A DNA stretch of 64,000 nt from Corallococcus caeni (GCF_036245865.1 NZ_BTTW01000001.1:372001-436000), one strand, 5' to 3'. Shown: positions 35,401-43,052, counted from the stretch's first letter. Numbers and translations: made by a program. Notes: generated by a model not told the origin, from the sequence alone.

Positions 35401-35534
35401 AGGAAGTGCTGAACAGCGACGCCAGCGTCTACGGCGGCGGCAACTTCGGCAACTACGGCGCCACGCTGAACGGCGGGAACACCCCGGTGAACATCCCCGC
35501 CGCCGGCTACGTGGTGCTGAAGAAGGTCGGCTAG
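32442..35534 (+). CDS. Glycoside hydrolase family 13 (branching-enzyme/maltooligosyl-trehalose hydrolase-like), no signal peptide
   Basis: A 1030-residue enzyme. Residues 1-95 are Ser/Thr/Pro/Ala/Lys-rich, low-complexity and lack a signal peptide. Two N-terminal beta domains follow (about 95-180 and 190-290, CBM48-like, KFWAPDARAVQVKV), an inserted region with EF-hand-like DVNNDGKLSD (about 420), then the barrel with VYQLHVGSF, VVYNH, nucleophile Asp656 in GLRFDFTEP, acid Glu692 in WTVAEQF and Asp773 in ISNHDE, and a small C-domain. The triad is complete. A GTG start with GGAGG 8 bases ahead is preferred over earlier frames. The natural substrate is a glucan; the exact product is not decidable. 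Confidence 0.87.
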   Translation: MTDSKINRPKLTSSPTTGSSAVDPAKLAAQQKAAAAKAAAVKRNQSGFESAPAAGARTPVAGTGNLARSANASALLGAAPTSAVKSNATVANPTTRTITFTYDAGPHAQLTNPKLKGSWDADGRFNAQWSSGGIPMKPLGNGKYEATVKVADDGLAHNWEWGVSVDGPSGKDQWAVMGEGNLKLDLSKPTASYAPTTYHSMGAQRSGKDVSFKFWAPDARAVQVKVTDKQGREQRIPMTRDEGGNWTAQARGAWDQMEGKAYVYEVVDSTGATSDRPDPYARRMMGEQRGIDRLYLDPTRGKEVDRYFTGATGLMRFDVDDAGDADSAYLVLKDGDGNPLNKAQLQERLGKFDDGLIDKLRGGKFNDFWSRNVTDDGRIKMTNEGGAWTTLVNDPDKLAGLRYEFQVFDKDAQGKLHLRDDVNNDGKLSDTERLASSENDPWSDLITQGSGVSFRGSILTDPTKFQFKNDDVPREKDPSKWTVYQLHVGSFLGQAGNSNRSTMEDLIKKLDYFKELGVTTLELLPTNEVEGPRNWGYLGVNSLAAESSFGFEDETGQWVEGDEALKRFIDAAHGKGLNVVSDVVYNHVFGDYNGLWNVGGPSNPYFNWAKEPGKFEQRDTPWGAVPAYDTPQVKQLFVDHAVQQVAELRFDGLRFDFTEPIKGVGGKAGWDMLREINRQVHFINPNAWTVAEQFDYDPDISRPAKSDGTGGGFDAQWYTEFQHRLVRDNSKPGLVQAASRGMKTDVDAFVDLMTNPRGLDDWKHALSIISNHDEVGNAERTMNTAEGEKATDFPDQWSRGAARFTAGIGMAGPGIPMFFQGDEFGAQNDFRWGNPSTWDSDWSWQDVGKGVDFGKVTFNDATKATYERLFELSPDARAKDSAYKAFSADDKKLFAEVAALPASERKDAMLDVTRRQSFNFYKDAIGLRNSSNAFSAAAEVKRVYTHNDDSVMAFTRKSGNEEFLVVGSLNKKNLEGYSLPLPPGQWKEVLNSDASVYGGGNFGNYGATLNGGNTPVNIPAAGYVVLKKVG

Positions 35535-37270
35535 CGCTTCGCGTCCGCGCCGGCCGCCTGCTTCGACGGGGCGGCCGGGCTGGGCAGCAGGGGCGGCCGG
35601 TCCTTGCCCTCCATGGTGCGCTGCAGCTCCAGTTCCTGGAGCAGCACCGCGGGCGCCACGGTGGACACAGGCACGTTGCCGCTCTCCGCGCCGCAGAACC
35701 CGTTGAAGACACCCAGCCGCTGGCCCGTGGCGAGGATGCGGTTCACCGACGACAGCGGCGTGCCGACGATCTCCACGCCGCGCACCAGCGTCTCCTCGCC
35801 CGTCTTCACGTCCACGCGGTACACCATGCGCGGCACCCCCTTGAAGGCCTGGTAGCCGTAGCTGGACGTGTTGGTGTTGCCGCCGGTGATGTCGCGGATG
35901 ATGAGCCCGTATGGCTTGCCCTGCCGCTTCGCCTCCGCGATGAGCAGCTTCTTCAGCTCCGCGTCGCTCACCTGCTTCGCGCTGTCCACCAGGAGGTTGG
36001 CCATGCGCGCCACCGGCTGGAGCGTGCCCTGCCCGCGCCCGTGGCCGTTGGACTTCGGGAAGCCCTCCACCGGGTGGCGGCTCATCAGGTAGCCCTTGAG
36101 CACGCCCTTCTCCACCAGGCTCACCGGCTGCCCCTTCACGCCCTCCTCGTCGTAGAGGTAGTAGCCGTTGAGCGGCTCGCCGTTCACGTCGCGCTTCGAC
36201 GGATCATCCCTCAGCGACAGGAAGGCCGGGAGGATCTGCTTCCCCTCCTGTCCCTTGAACGTCTTGCCGTCGGTGTCGCCGTCCTGCCGGTCCGCCTCCA
36301 GCCGGTGGCCGAGCGTCTCGTGGAAGAGCACGCCCGCGGCCTCCGGCGCCAGGATGGCCGGGCCCGCGTACGGGGTGATGGCCGGCGCCTGCCTGAGCGC
36401 GAGCAGTTCGTCGATGACCTTCTGTGCCGCCGCGTGCACCCGCGCCTCGTCGGGCATGCCCGCTTCCGTGGGCAGGTAGAAGCTGCGCGAGTTGTCCAGG
36501 AGCTGTCCGTCCGGCGCGCGCGTCACCGCGGAGACGTGGAACGCGTACAGCGTCTCCTCCGTGATGAGCCGCGTGCCCTCCGAGGACACGAACAACCGCG
36601 TGGCCTTGTCCGCGGTGATGCGCACCTCCGAGTCGAACAGCTCCGGGTGCGCGTTGAAGCGCGCGGAGACCTCGCGCGCCACCCGGCGCCACTTCTCCCG
36701 GTCGAACGGGAACGCCACCGGCGGCTGCACGTAGGTGGCGGGCGTCTCCCTGGAGAAGGACGCGGGGCGCTTGGGGTCCTCCACCGCGTAGACGTCCTCG
36801 CCCTTCTTCTTCAGGTACTGGAAGAGCGCGGCCTTGTATTTCTCGTCCGTGACGAGCCACAGCGCCGTGCGCAGCGCGAGCGGCGAGTCGTCCAGCGGCC
36901 CGTCCTTGCGCGACGTGAAGCTGGAGCCCTTGCTGGTGCTGAAGCCGAAGTCGAGCGAGTCCGCCACGGAGCTGTCGTAGTCGTAGCTGCCCACGCGCAC
37001 GTCCACGCCCAGCTTGCGCTCGCGGTAGTCGTCGTCCTGGAACAGCGCTCCGTAGCGCGCGATGATCAGCCGCGACTCGTAGTCCTTCACGCCGTAGCTC
37101 AGGAAGTACGGCGCCTCATGGCCGGTCACCTTGAGCTGCTGCTGGTTGCGTTGAAGCTCCGCGTTCATCGCGTCCAGCAGCTGGGCGCGAGGATCGGACG
37201 CGGGCGCCGCGCCCATCAGGAGGGCCGCGGCCACGAACAGCGGGAACAGGGGACGGGATTCGCCAGGCAC
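35531..37270 (-). CDS. Secreted TldD/PmbA family metalloprotease
   Basis: A 579-residue TldD-type protein with a signal peptide (about 1-22), unlike the cytosolic E. coli TldD. The zinc motif HETLGHRLEAD (H317, E318, H322) and a downstream Cys526 in NGFCGAESGNVPVST match the three ligands of TldD. TldD normally works as a heterodimer with TldE; no partner is next to it. Its GTG start has no good Shine-Dalgarno. Its stop shares the bases CTAG with the stop of the convergent GH13 gene. Confidence 0.85.
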   Translation of the reverse strand: MPGESRPLFPLFVAAALLMGAAPASDPRAQLLDAMNAELQRNQQQLKVTGHEAPYFLSYGVKDYESRLIIARYGALFQDDDYRERKLGVDVRVGSYDYDSSVADSLDFGFSTSKGSSFTSRKDGPLDDSPLALRTALWLVTDEKYKAALFQYLKKKGEDVYAVEDPKRPASFSRETPATYVQPPVAFPFDREKWRRVAREVSARFNAHPELFDSEVRITADKATRLFVSSEGTRLITEETLYAFHVSAVTRAPDGQLLDNSRSFYLPTEAGMPDEARVHAAAQKVIDELLALRQAPAITPYAGPAILAPEAAGVLFHETLGHRLEADRQDGDTDGKTFKGQEGKQILPAFLSLRDDPSKRDVNGEPLNGYYLYDEEGVKGQPVSLVEKGVLKGYLMSRHPVEGFPKSNGHGRGQGTLQPVARMANLLVDSAKQVSDAELKKLLIAEAKRQGKPYGLIIRDITGGNTNTSSYGYQAFKGVPRMVYRVDVKTGEETLVRGVEIVGTPLSSVNRILATGQRLGVFNGFCGAESGNVPVSTVAPAVLLQELELQRTMEGKDRPPLLPSPAAPSKQAAGADAKR

Positions 37271-37283
37271 GGCCGCGCACTGT

Positions 37284-37340
37284 AGCGAAAAACAGGCGAG
37301 GGCCCTCCCCTCACGCGGCTGGCGTGAAGCGAGGACCCTC
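37284..37340 (-). terminator. Rho-independent terminator after the UDP-sugar dehydrogenase gene
   Basis: In minus-strand RNA a 10-bp stem with one G-U pair (37298-37307 with 37331-37340) carries an inner 6-bp stem (TCACGC/GCGTGA), followed a few bases later by five T residues (37288-37292 complement). It separates the dehydrogenase gene from the downstream tldD-like gene. Confidence 0.8.
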
Positions 37341-37366
37341 TTGCCCGCATGCCCTTGGAGCGGGGG

Positions 37367-38695
37367 TCAGGCCTTGACGATCTTCTCGCGGCCCTGCGTG
37401 ACGGCCTTGGTCGCGTTGCGCGTGTCGACGACGATGTTCGAGCGCTGCACCAGCTCGTTGTAGTCGATGTGCGAGTGGTCCGTGAGGATCATCACCGCGT
37501 CGTACTGGCTCAGGGTCTCCGGGTCGAGCGGGACGGACTTCATCTCCATGTTGAAGCCGTGGCCCTTGTGCAGCTCCTTCACGTACGGGTCGTGGTAGCT
37601 GATGTCCGCGCCCTTCTCCTTGAGGAGCGTCATCACGCGCAGCGACGGGGACTCGCGGAAGTCGTCGATGTCCTTCTTGTAGGCCGCGCCGATGCAGAGG
37701 ACCTTCGCGCCGTTGAGGACCTTCTTGTTCTGGTTGAGCGCCTCCATCGTGCGCTGCACCACGTAGTAGGGCATCTGCCAGTTCACCTCACCGGCCAGCT
37801 CGATGAACTTGGTGTGGAACTCGAACTCGCGCGCCTTCCACGTCAGGTAGAACGGGTCGATGGGGATGCAGTGCCCGCCCAGGCCGGGGCCCGGGTAGAA
37901 CGGCTGGAAGCCGAAGGGCTTGGTGCTGGCGGCCTGGATGACCTCCCAGACGTCCACGTTCATGCGGTCGCAGAGCATCTTCATCTCGTTGACCATGGCG
38001 ATGTTCACGCAGCGGTAGATGTTCTCCAGCAGCTTGGCGAGCTCCGCCACGCGCGTGGAGGACACCGGCACCACTTCCTTCAGGGCGCTGCCGTAGAGGG
38101 CCGTGGCGACCTCGAGGCACGCGGGCGAGTAGCCGCCGACGACCTTCGGAATCGTCTTGGTGTTGAAGCCCTTGTTGCCCGGGTCCTCGCGCTCCGGGCT
38201 GAAGGCCAGGAAGAAGTCCACGCCCGCCTTGAGGCCGTTCTTCTCCAGCAGCGGCTTCAGCACCTCCTCCGTGGTGCCCGGGTAGGTGGTGGACTCCAGG
38301 ATGAAGAGCTGGCCGGGGCGCACGTACGGCGCCAGGGCCTCGCCCGTCGCGACGATGAAGCTCATGTCCGGCTCACGCGACGCGGTCAGCGGCGTGGGCA
38401 CGCAGATGATGACGCAGTCGAGCTCGCGGGACTTCGCGAAGTCGTTGGTCGCCTTGAGCTTGCCGGCGTTGGTGAGCTCCGCCAGCGGCGCGCTGGGGAT
38501 GTGCTTGATGTAGCTCTCACCCTTGGCGATCTTGTCGATCTTGCGCTGGTCGACGTCCAGCCCCGTGACCGGGAAGCCCGCTTCCGCGAAGGCCATGCCC
38601 AGCGGAAGACCGACGTACCCGAGACCCACCACGCCCACCTTCGCTTCCCGATTCTGAATCCGACCCAGCAACGGGTTGCCAACCATCACGCGCAT
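37367..38695 (-). CDS. Nucleotide-sugar dehydrogenase (UDP-ManNAc/UDP-GlcNAc dehydrogenase type)
   Basis: A 442-residue NAD-dependent enzyme oxidising C6 of a UDP-sugar to an acid for capsule or exopolysaccharide. NAD fold VGVVGLGYVGLPLGMAFA (about 19-36), LESTTYPGTTEEV, FSPEREDPGN, the helical dimer region, GPGLGGHCIPIDPFYL with the catalytic Cys, and AYKKDIDDFRESPSL. The pattern is closer to WbpA/WecC than to UDP-glucose dehydrogenase. The ATG at 38695 has GGGGAG 8 bases ahead. It follows the heparinase-like gene by 63 bases in the same direction. Confidence 0.9.
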   Translation of the reverse strand: MRVMVGNPLLGRIQNREAKVGVVGLGYVGLPLGMAFAEAGFPVTGLDVDQRKIDKIAKGESYIKHIPSAPLAELTNAGKLKATNDFAKSRELDCVIICVPTPLTASREPDMSFIVATGEALAPYVRPGQLFILESTTYPGTTEEVLKPLLEKNGLKAGVDFFLAFSPEREDPGNKGFNTKTIPKVVGGYSPACLEVATALYGSALKEVVPVSSTRVAELAKLLENIYRCVNIAMVNEMKMLCDRMNVDVWEVIQAASTKPFGFQPFYPGPGLGGHCIPIDPFYLTWKAREFEFHTKFIELAGEVNWQMPYYVVQRTMEALNQNKKVLNGAKVLCIGAAYKKDIDDFRESPSLRVMTLLKEKGADISYHDPYVKELHKGHGFNMEMKSVPLDPETLSQYDAVMILTDHSHIDYNELVQRSNIVVDTRNATKAVTQGREKIVKA

Positions 38696-38758
38696 TGTCG
38701 TTACTCCCCAGCAGTTGACGTGCGGCCTCGCCGGCTCACACGTCCCGACCCACACCAA

Positions 38759-40834
38759 TCACCTGAAGACGAACACCCACCCCAACCAAGCCGGAGGCGT
38801 CAGCTGCCTCCGGAACTCCACCGACACCGCCTCCACCACGCGCCCGTACCCGGGCGAGTAGCAAGACGGCACGAGCGAGGTCTCCAACCCCCGCCCGAAG
38901 AGCACCCAACCCACGGGCGCCTCCGCCGGTCCAAGCTCGAGAGCCCGTGCATCGAAGGCCTCCGGCCCCTCCTGCACGCGCCCCGCCCGCGCCAGAACCT
39001 CCGCCGCGGGCTTGCACCACCGCGCCTGCCCATCGGGCAGATGCAAACGTCCGACCACCTCATGACGGCCCGTTCCGACGAGCCGGTCCCCCACGGCCAG
39101 CGCACGCACGTGCCGGTCGAGGAAGAAAGTCCTCTCAATCCCTACCGGGGCCGGCAGGTGGCGGTAGCCGTCGTGGCGCACCACCAGCCGGTCATGCTTC
39201 GCGCCGGGCTGGAAGGCCACGACGCGAGCCCGGGCATCCTCCGGCAGCGCGAAGAGCCGCGCCGGATCCATCGGGGCCTGCTCGGCCCCATCCACCTGAA
39301 GCGTGTTGTGCGCCGCGGTGCTCCGCATCGCGTTGCGCAGCGCCGGATCCCGCGTGTACGAACCCGTGCCGGGGTCGACGATGACGGGACGGCCATTGAG
39401 GTGAAGCTCGAAGGAAAGCTTGTCGTTGTGGCTGTGTCCTCCGACGCCCCGCTGCCCCTGTTTTCCGGCCGAGACGGTGAGCACGACCCCTTCGCCGCGC
39501 AAGATGTGAAAGCCACCTTCCGCAAAGCTTACAGACGTGGGCGCGGGAGCCACGGGCAGCGCGTTGAAACGCACGAGGCCCGCGTCGCCCAGGAGCCACG
39601 CCGCCTCGTCCGGGAACACGCCGCCGCCCAGCCCCGCGTCGTTGAAGAGCGCCGCGCCCAGCCCGGACAGGTAGCCATGGTCGCCGTCCGCGCGCTCCTG
39701 GAACGGGAACACGCGGCCGCTGTCGTTGTCGCCAATCTGCGGCGCAAGGCCAGACTCCGAGGACCAGGCGCGGGCCGCGACGAACATCAATCGCAGACGT
39801 GCTTCATAGGCGGGGCCCAGCGACACGCCCGCGCCGCGAGCGACGAGGAAGGCCAGCGTGAACAGCTCCACCGACAGGCGGTGGTAGGGAATGGAGCCCT
39901 CGAAGGACGTGCCCTCGGGGTGGACCTGCGCCTCCATCTGCGTGCGCAGGCCGTTGGCCGCGAGCGCCACCTGGCGCGGCGCCCCGGGCAGCTCCGGGAA
40001 GAGCGAGCCCACCACCACGAGCCCCACGTAGTTGGAGACCAGGTGGTTGTTGGGCACCGCGCTGGTGTCCTCCAGGTGGGCCTCCACCCAGGCGCAGTGC
40101 TCCGCGAGCGCGCCCAGCACGGGCACCAGGAACTCCGGCCGGCGCACCTCCGGCCGGTCCGCGAACATCGCCAGCGCCTGCGCGACGTTCGCCGCGCGCA
40201 GGGCAATCTCCATGGAGCACGTCCAGTGGACGCCCATGCCCACGGGGTTCGCCTGCAGGAAGTCCAGCGTCTGCGAGACGAAGGCCGTGGCGAAGCGCGA
40301 GCGCTCCGCTTCCGTCCGCGCCACCCACGCGCCCTGGGCCAGGGTCACCACGCTGTCCAGGCGGCCCATCACCCACGGGTACTTCGGATCCATGCCCGTT
40401 ACGTGCAGCGGCATGCGCTCCACGGGGTCCACCGGATAGTGCCGGCCGCTCACCGGCTCCAGGGACCAGTCCACCGGCTTGCCTTCACCGAAGGAGACGG
40501 GCGTGCCGAAGACGTCCCACTCCTGACGGAGCGCCCGCGCGGCGCGCTCCAGCGTGCGCGCCTTCGCGCCCGGAAGCTTCTCGATGGCGGCGCGAGCGGA
40601 CTCGCGCTGCGACAGCTCGCACCAGGCCCGCGCGGTGCGGTGATCCAGGGCCAGCGACACCAGGTCGTCGGCGCGGGTGGCGCCGAAGGACTCCAGCAGC
40701 TGCGCCTCGTCCACCTGTTCGCGGCGGTTGTAGAGCGCCTTGCGTGCGACGCCCTGGACCCGGCGGACCGCGCTCTTCGCGAGCGCCCCAGGCGCCATCC
40801 GAGCCATCGTCGCGTAGTAATCGAGAGTACCCAT
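38759..40834 (-). CDS. Heparinase II/III family protein
   Basis: A 691-residue protein with the alginate-lyase/heparinase layout: an all-helical toroid (about 90-400, with HWTCSMEIALRAANVAQAL, NNHLVSNYVG and SIPYHRLSVELFT) and a C-terminal beta-sheet domain (GVGGHSHNDKLSFELHLNG, VDPGTGSYT, TAAHNTLQVDG). It has no signal peptide by eye, so it may act inside the cell or on an inner-membrane-linked polymer. Such genes are common in exopolysaccharide loci, and the sugar dehydrogenase lies downstream. ATG at 40834 with AAGGGG ahead. Confidence 0.88.
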   Translation of the reverse strand: MGTLDYYATMARMAPGALAKSAVRRVQGVARKALYNRREQVDEAQLLESFGATRADDLVSLALDHRTARAWCELSQRESARAAIEKLPGAKARTLERAARALRQEWDVFGTPVSFGEGKPVDWSLEPVSGRHYPVDPVERMPLHVTGMDPKYPWVMGRLDSVVTLAQGAWVARTEAERSRFATAFVSQTLDFLQANPVGMGVHWTCSMEIALRAANVAQALAMFADRPEVRRPEFLVPVLGALAEHCAWVEAHLEDTSAVPNNHLVSNYVGLVVVGSLFPELPGAPRQVALAANGLRTQMEAQVHPEGTSFEGSIPYHRLSVELFTLAFLVARGAGVSLGPAYEARLRLMFVAARAWSSESGLAPQIGDNDSGRVFPFQERADGDHGYLSGLGAALFNDAGLGGGVFPDEAAWLLGDAGLVRFNALPVAPAPTSVSFAEGGFHILRGEGVVLTVSAGKQGQRGVGGHSHNDKLSFELHLNGRPVIVDPGTGSYTRDPALRNAMRSTAAHNTLQVDGAEQAPMDPARLFALPEDARARVVAFQPGAKHDRLVVRHDGYRHLPAPVGIERTFFLDRHVRALAVGDRLVGTGRHEVVGRLHLPDGQARWCKPAAEVLARAGRVQEGPEAFDARALELGPAEAPVGWVLFGRGLETSLVPSCYSPGYGRVVEAVSVEFRRQLTPPAWLGWVFVFR

Positions 40835-41042
40835 CCGCCCCTTCCCGCCCAGCCTGACGTGGGCAGGTGATAGCAAGCGGCTGGCCAAAACCTTTTCCCA
40901 GCAAGAGCAAGGGTTTGGCGCGTTGACCCCTCCCGCAGGGCGGTAAAAATGTCCGCTCCCCCCGATCACCGTGGGTAAAGGATTGCTGCCTGACGTGGAA
41001 AGGAAGTGCTCCACGTTGGAGCCGTTGCGCCTCCATGGAGGC

Positions 41043-42080
41043 ATGGCCATTCCTTGGCGCGTGCGGGCTGGGGCTTGGATGGGGCGGCGCATCGAGGACG
41101 ACCTCGATGCCAGGATGGAAACGACGCTGACGGCGGTGGCCGAGCAGGCGCTGCGCGCAGGAACGCGCGCGGGCCTGGAGGCTCTGTTGAAGGCGTCCTT
41201 GCGGCTGACCGGCGCGACCGGCGCGGCCCTCTATGAAGGACGCGTGTGCGTGATGAAGGTGGGCAAAGTCCCCGCCCGTCGCGCGCAAGCCACGGACAGG
41301 AAGTCCACGAAGCGCGCCTCCGTCCTGGAGGTGTGGCCCGCGCCGCTGACGACGTCGCAGCGGAGCGTGGTGGCGCGCTTCAGCGCCTTCGCCCCGGCGC
41401 TGCTCGCCGCGCATGCGCGCGAGGTGGCCCAGGGCGCGCGGCAGGCCCGGCTGCTGGAAGCGAAGCAGCGCCTGGAGCGCACCGTGGCGGCGCAGGACAA
41501 GCGGCGCTCGCGCGCGGCGCACGACCTGCGCACGCCCCTGATGGTCATCAAGGGCTACGTGGACATGATGCTCAAGGGCACGGGAGGCCCGCTGGGCGCG
41601 CAGGCGCAGCGCTACCTGGAGCGGATCGCAAAGTCCGCCGCGGATCAGAAGGACCTCATCGAGCGGCGCTTGGCGCCGTCCGTGCCGGGCCTGGACGACC
41701 TGCGCCCCGTGCTGGAGCGCGCCTTCGCGCCCGCGAAGGGACGCGGACGGGCCGCCCCCACGCTGACGCTGCCCGGGGAGCGCACCGTCCCGGTGCAGGG
41801 CGCCCGGGTGGACTGGGAGCTGCTGGCGCGCACCCTCGCCAGGGGCACCGCTGGTGCCGTCGCCGTGGACGTCCACCTGGGCCCCGCCCTGGAGGCCCCC
41901 CACTGGCTCCTGCGCGTCCAGGCCTGCCCTGGCGCGGCCCTGACGGCGCGCCACGAGGCCGTGCTCCGGCAGCTCGCGGGACGCCTGGGCGGCACGCTGA
42001 GCGTGGCCGTGGAGCCCCGGCTGGACATCACCCTGGTGCTGCCGGGGGATGACGCCTTTCCCGTACCCGCTCACCGTTAG
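41043..42080 (+). CDS. Histidine kinase-like protein with degenerate ATPase domain
   Basis: A 345-residue cytosolic protein (370 residues from a GTG at 40971). Residues about 25-130 look like a small GAF-type sensor, then the dimerisation helix with phospho-acceptor His in RAAHDLRTPLMVIKGYV. The C-terminal part should be a HATPase domain, but I find neither the N-box Asn nor the DxGxG box and G2 box; only the outer strands (LGGTLSVAVEPRLDITLVLP) remain. It therefore may not bind ATP and could act as a phosphotransfer or dimer partner. The start is not certain. Confidence 0.7.
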   Translation: MAIPWRVRAGAWMGRRIEDDLDARMETTLTAVAEQALRAGTRAGLEALLKASLRLTGATGAALYEGRVCVMKVGKVPARRAQATDRKSTKRASVLEVWPAPLTTSQRSVVARFSAFAPALLAAHAREVAQGARQARLLEAKQRLERTVAAQDKRRSRAAHDLRTPLMVIKGYVDMMLKGTGGPLGAQAQRYLERIAKSAADQKDLIERRLAPSVPGLDDLRPVLERAFAPAKGRGRAAPTLTLPGERTVPVQGARVDWELLARTLARGTAGAVAVDVHLGPALEAPHWLLRVQACPGAALTARHEAVLRQLAGRLGGTLSVAVEPRLDITLVLPGDDAFPVPAHR

Positions 42081-42193
42081 GGGTATGAGAAAGCAGGAGA
42101 CGTCGGGATGGCGCGCGAAAGGTAGGCGCAGGTCGCAACTCGCCTACTCGTCAATGCGATAAAAGGGAAAGCGGTTTTCCTTCCTGCCCCCGA

Positions 42194-42204
42194 AGGTCTC
42201 CCCC
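42194..42204 (+). promoter_or_regulatory. 11-base translation leader before the candidate effector gene
   Basis: AGGTCTCCCCC abuts the ATG at 42205 and equals the leader at 32431-32441. The AAGG acts as ribosome binding site, 8 bases from the start. An AT-rich stretch (GCGATAAAAGGGAAAGCGG, 42156-42174) lies ahead and may hold the promoter. Confidence 0.5.
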
Positions 42205-42849
42205 ATGAAGCTCAACCGAAGCTCGAGCGTGCGCTCCACGAAGTCCGAGTCGGCGCTGCCCAGTACGCCGCAGCCGCCGCGCCGTACCAACTCCGTGGAT
42301 TCGAAGCCCAACACGACGACGTCCTCCGCGACGCCGACGAAGCCCACCCGGACGAACTCGGCGCCGCCGACGGCCAACCGGCCGCCCAGCGACGTGTCCG
42401 CCGGCAGCCCGTCGCGCACCCGCCCGCGCAACCCCGAAGGGGCCGCGAGCGTGAACAACGCGCAGGCGAGCGGCGCGAAGAAGCCCACGACGAACACGGA
42501 GATCCGCGCCTGGTACAAGCAGCAGATCGCCGGCATCCCCGCGAACGACGCGAAGCTCAAGGCGCAGGGCGCGTCGCTGGAGGACCGCGCGAAGGCCGCG
42601 CATGCCATCCGCCACGAGGCCCGCGTGGGCGCGCGTGAGTTCATGGGCACGTTCGAATCCGCGATGCTCAAGGCGCGCGACTTCTTCAAGTACGGCCGGC
42701 TGGACGGGCCCTCGTTCGACCAGCTCGTCGGTGAGGCCAAGAAGAGCGGCTTGAGCGAGGCGCAGGCGTACGACAAGATCATCAACAGCTCACAGCGCAC
42801 CAACCAGGCCGTGGACAACATCTACGCCAAGCCGCAGGCAAAGCTATGA
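42205..42849 (+). CDS. Candidate effector/toxin: disordered leader plus C-terminal helical domain
   Basis: A 214-residue protein. Residues 1-95 are Ser/Thr/Pro/Asn-rich with no signal peptide. Residues about 96-214 form a compact, mostly helical domain with recurrent conserved-looking blocks: EIRAWYKQQIAGIP, AHAIRHEARVGAREFMG, ARDFFKYGRLDGPSFDQLV and IINSSQRTNQAVD. From memory this resembles C-terminal domains found at the ends of myxobacterial and proteobacterial polymorphic toxins, but I could not check it. It is followed at once by a 68-codon ORF (ATGA overlap), as toxin-immunity pairs often are. Not otherwise recognised; function is inference. Confidence 0.7.
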   Translation: MKLNRSSSVRSTKSESALPSTPQPPRRTNSVDSKPNTTTSSATPTKPTRTNSAPPTANRPPSDVSAGSPSRTRPRNPEGAASVNNAQASGAKKPTTNTEIRAWYKQQIAGIPANDAKLKAQGASLEDRAKAAHAIRHEARVGAREFMGTFESAMLKARDFFKYGRLDGPSFDQLVGEAKKSGLSEAQAYDKIINSSQRTNQAVDNIYAKPQAKL

Positions 42850-43052
42850 CCGCTGATCAACTGATGAAGCAGAAGCTGGAATGGGTGAAGACGTCGGACC
42901 CGCTCCACCCGCTGCGCACCAAGGCGGAGGGCAAGGAGCTGCGCCTGCGCATCGGCGACTTCCCCGAGGAGTCCATGTACACGCTGCTCGTCGACGACCA
43001 GGAGGTCACCGAGTTCGACGACTGGCCCAAGGCGTGGGTCCGCCCGCGCTGA
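42846..43052 (+). CDS. Small acidic protein, candidate immunity partner
   Basis: A 68-residue soluble protein starting inside the stop of the preceding gene (ATGA). It is acidic toward its C-terminus, with GDFPEESMYTLLVDDQEVTE and FDDWPKAWVRPR, and has no signal peptide or membrane segment. Proteins with this F-P-x-E-x-x-Y-T-L and DDWP layout seem familiar from myxobacterial genomes as unassigned small proteins. Size, acidity and overlap fit a cytosolic immunity protein for 42205, but this is inferred from layout alone. Confidence 0.65.
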   Translation: MTADQLMKQKLEWVKTSDPLHPLRTKAEGKELRLRIGDFPEESMYTLLVDDQEVTEFDDWPKAWVRPR

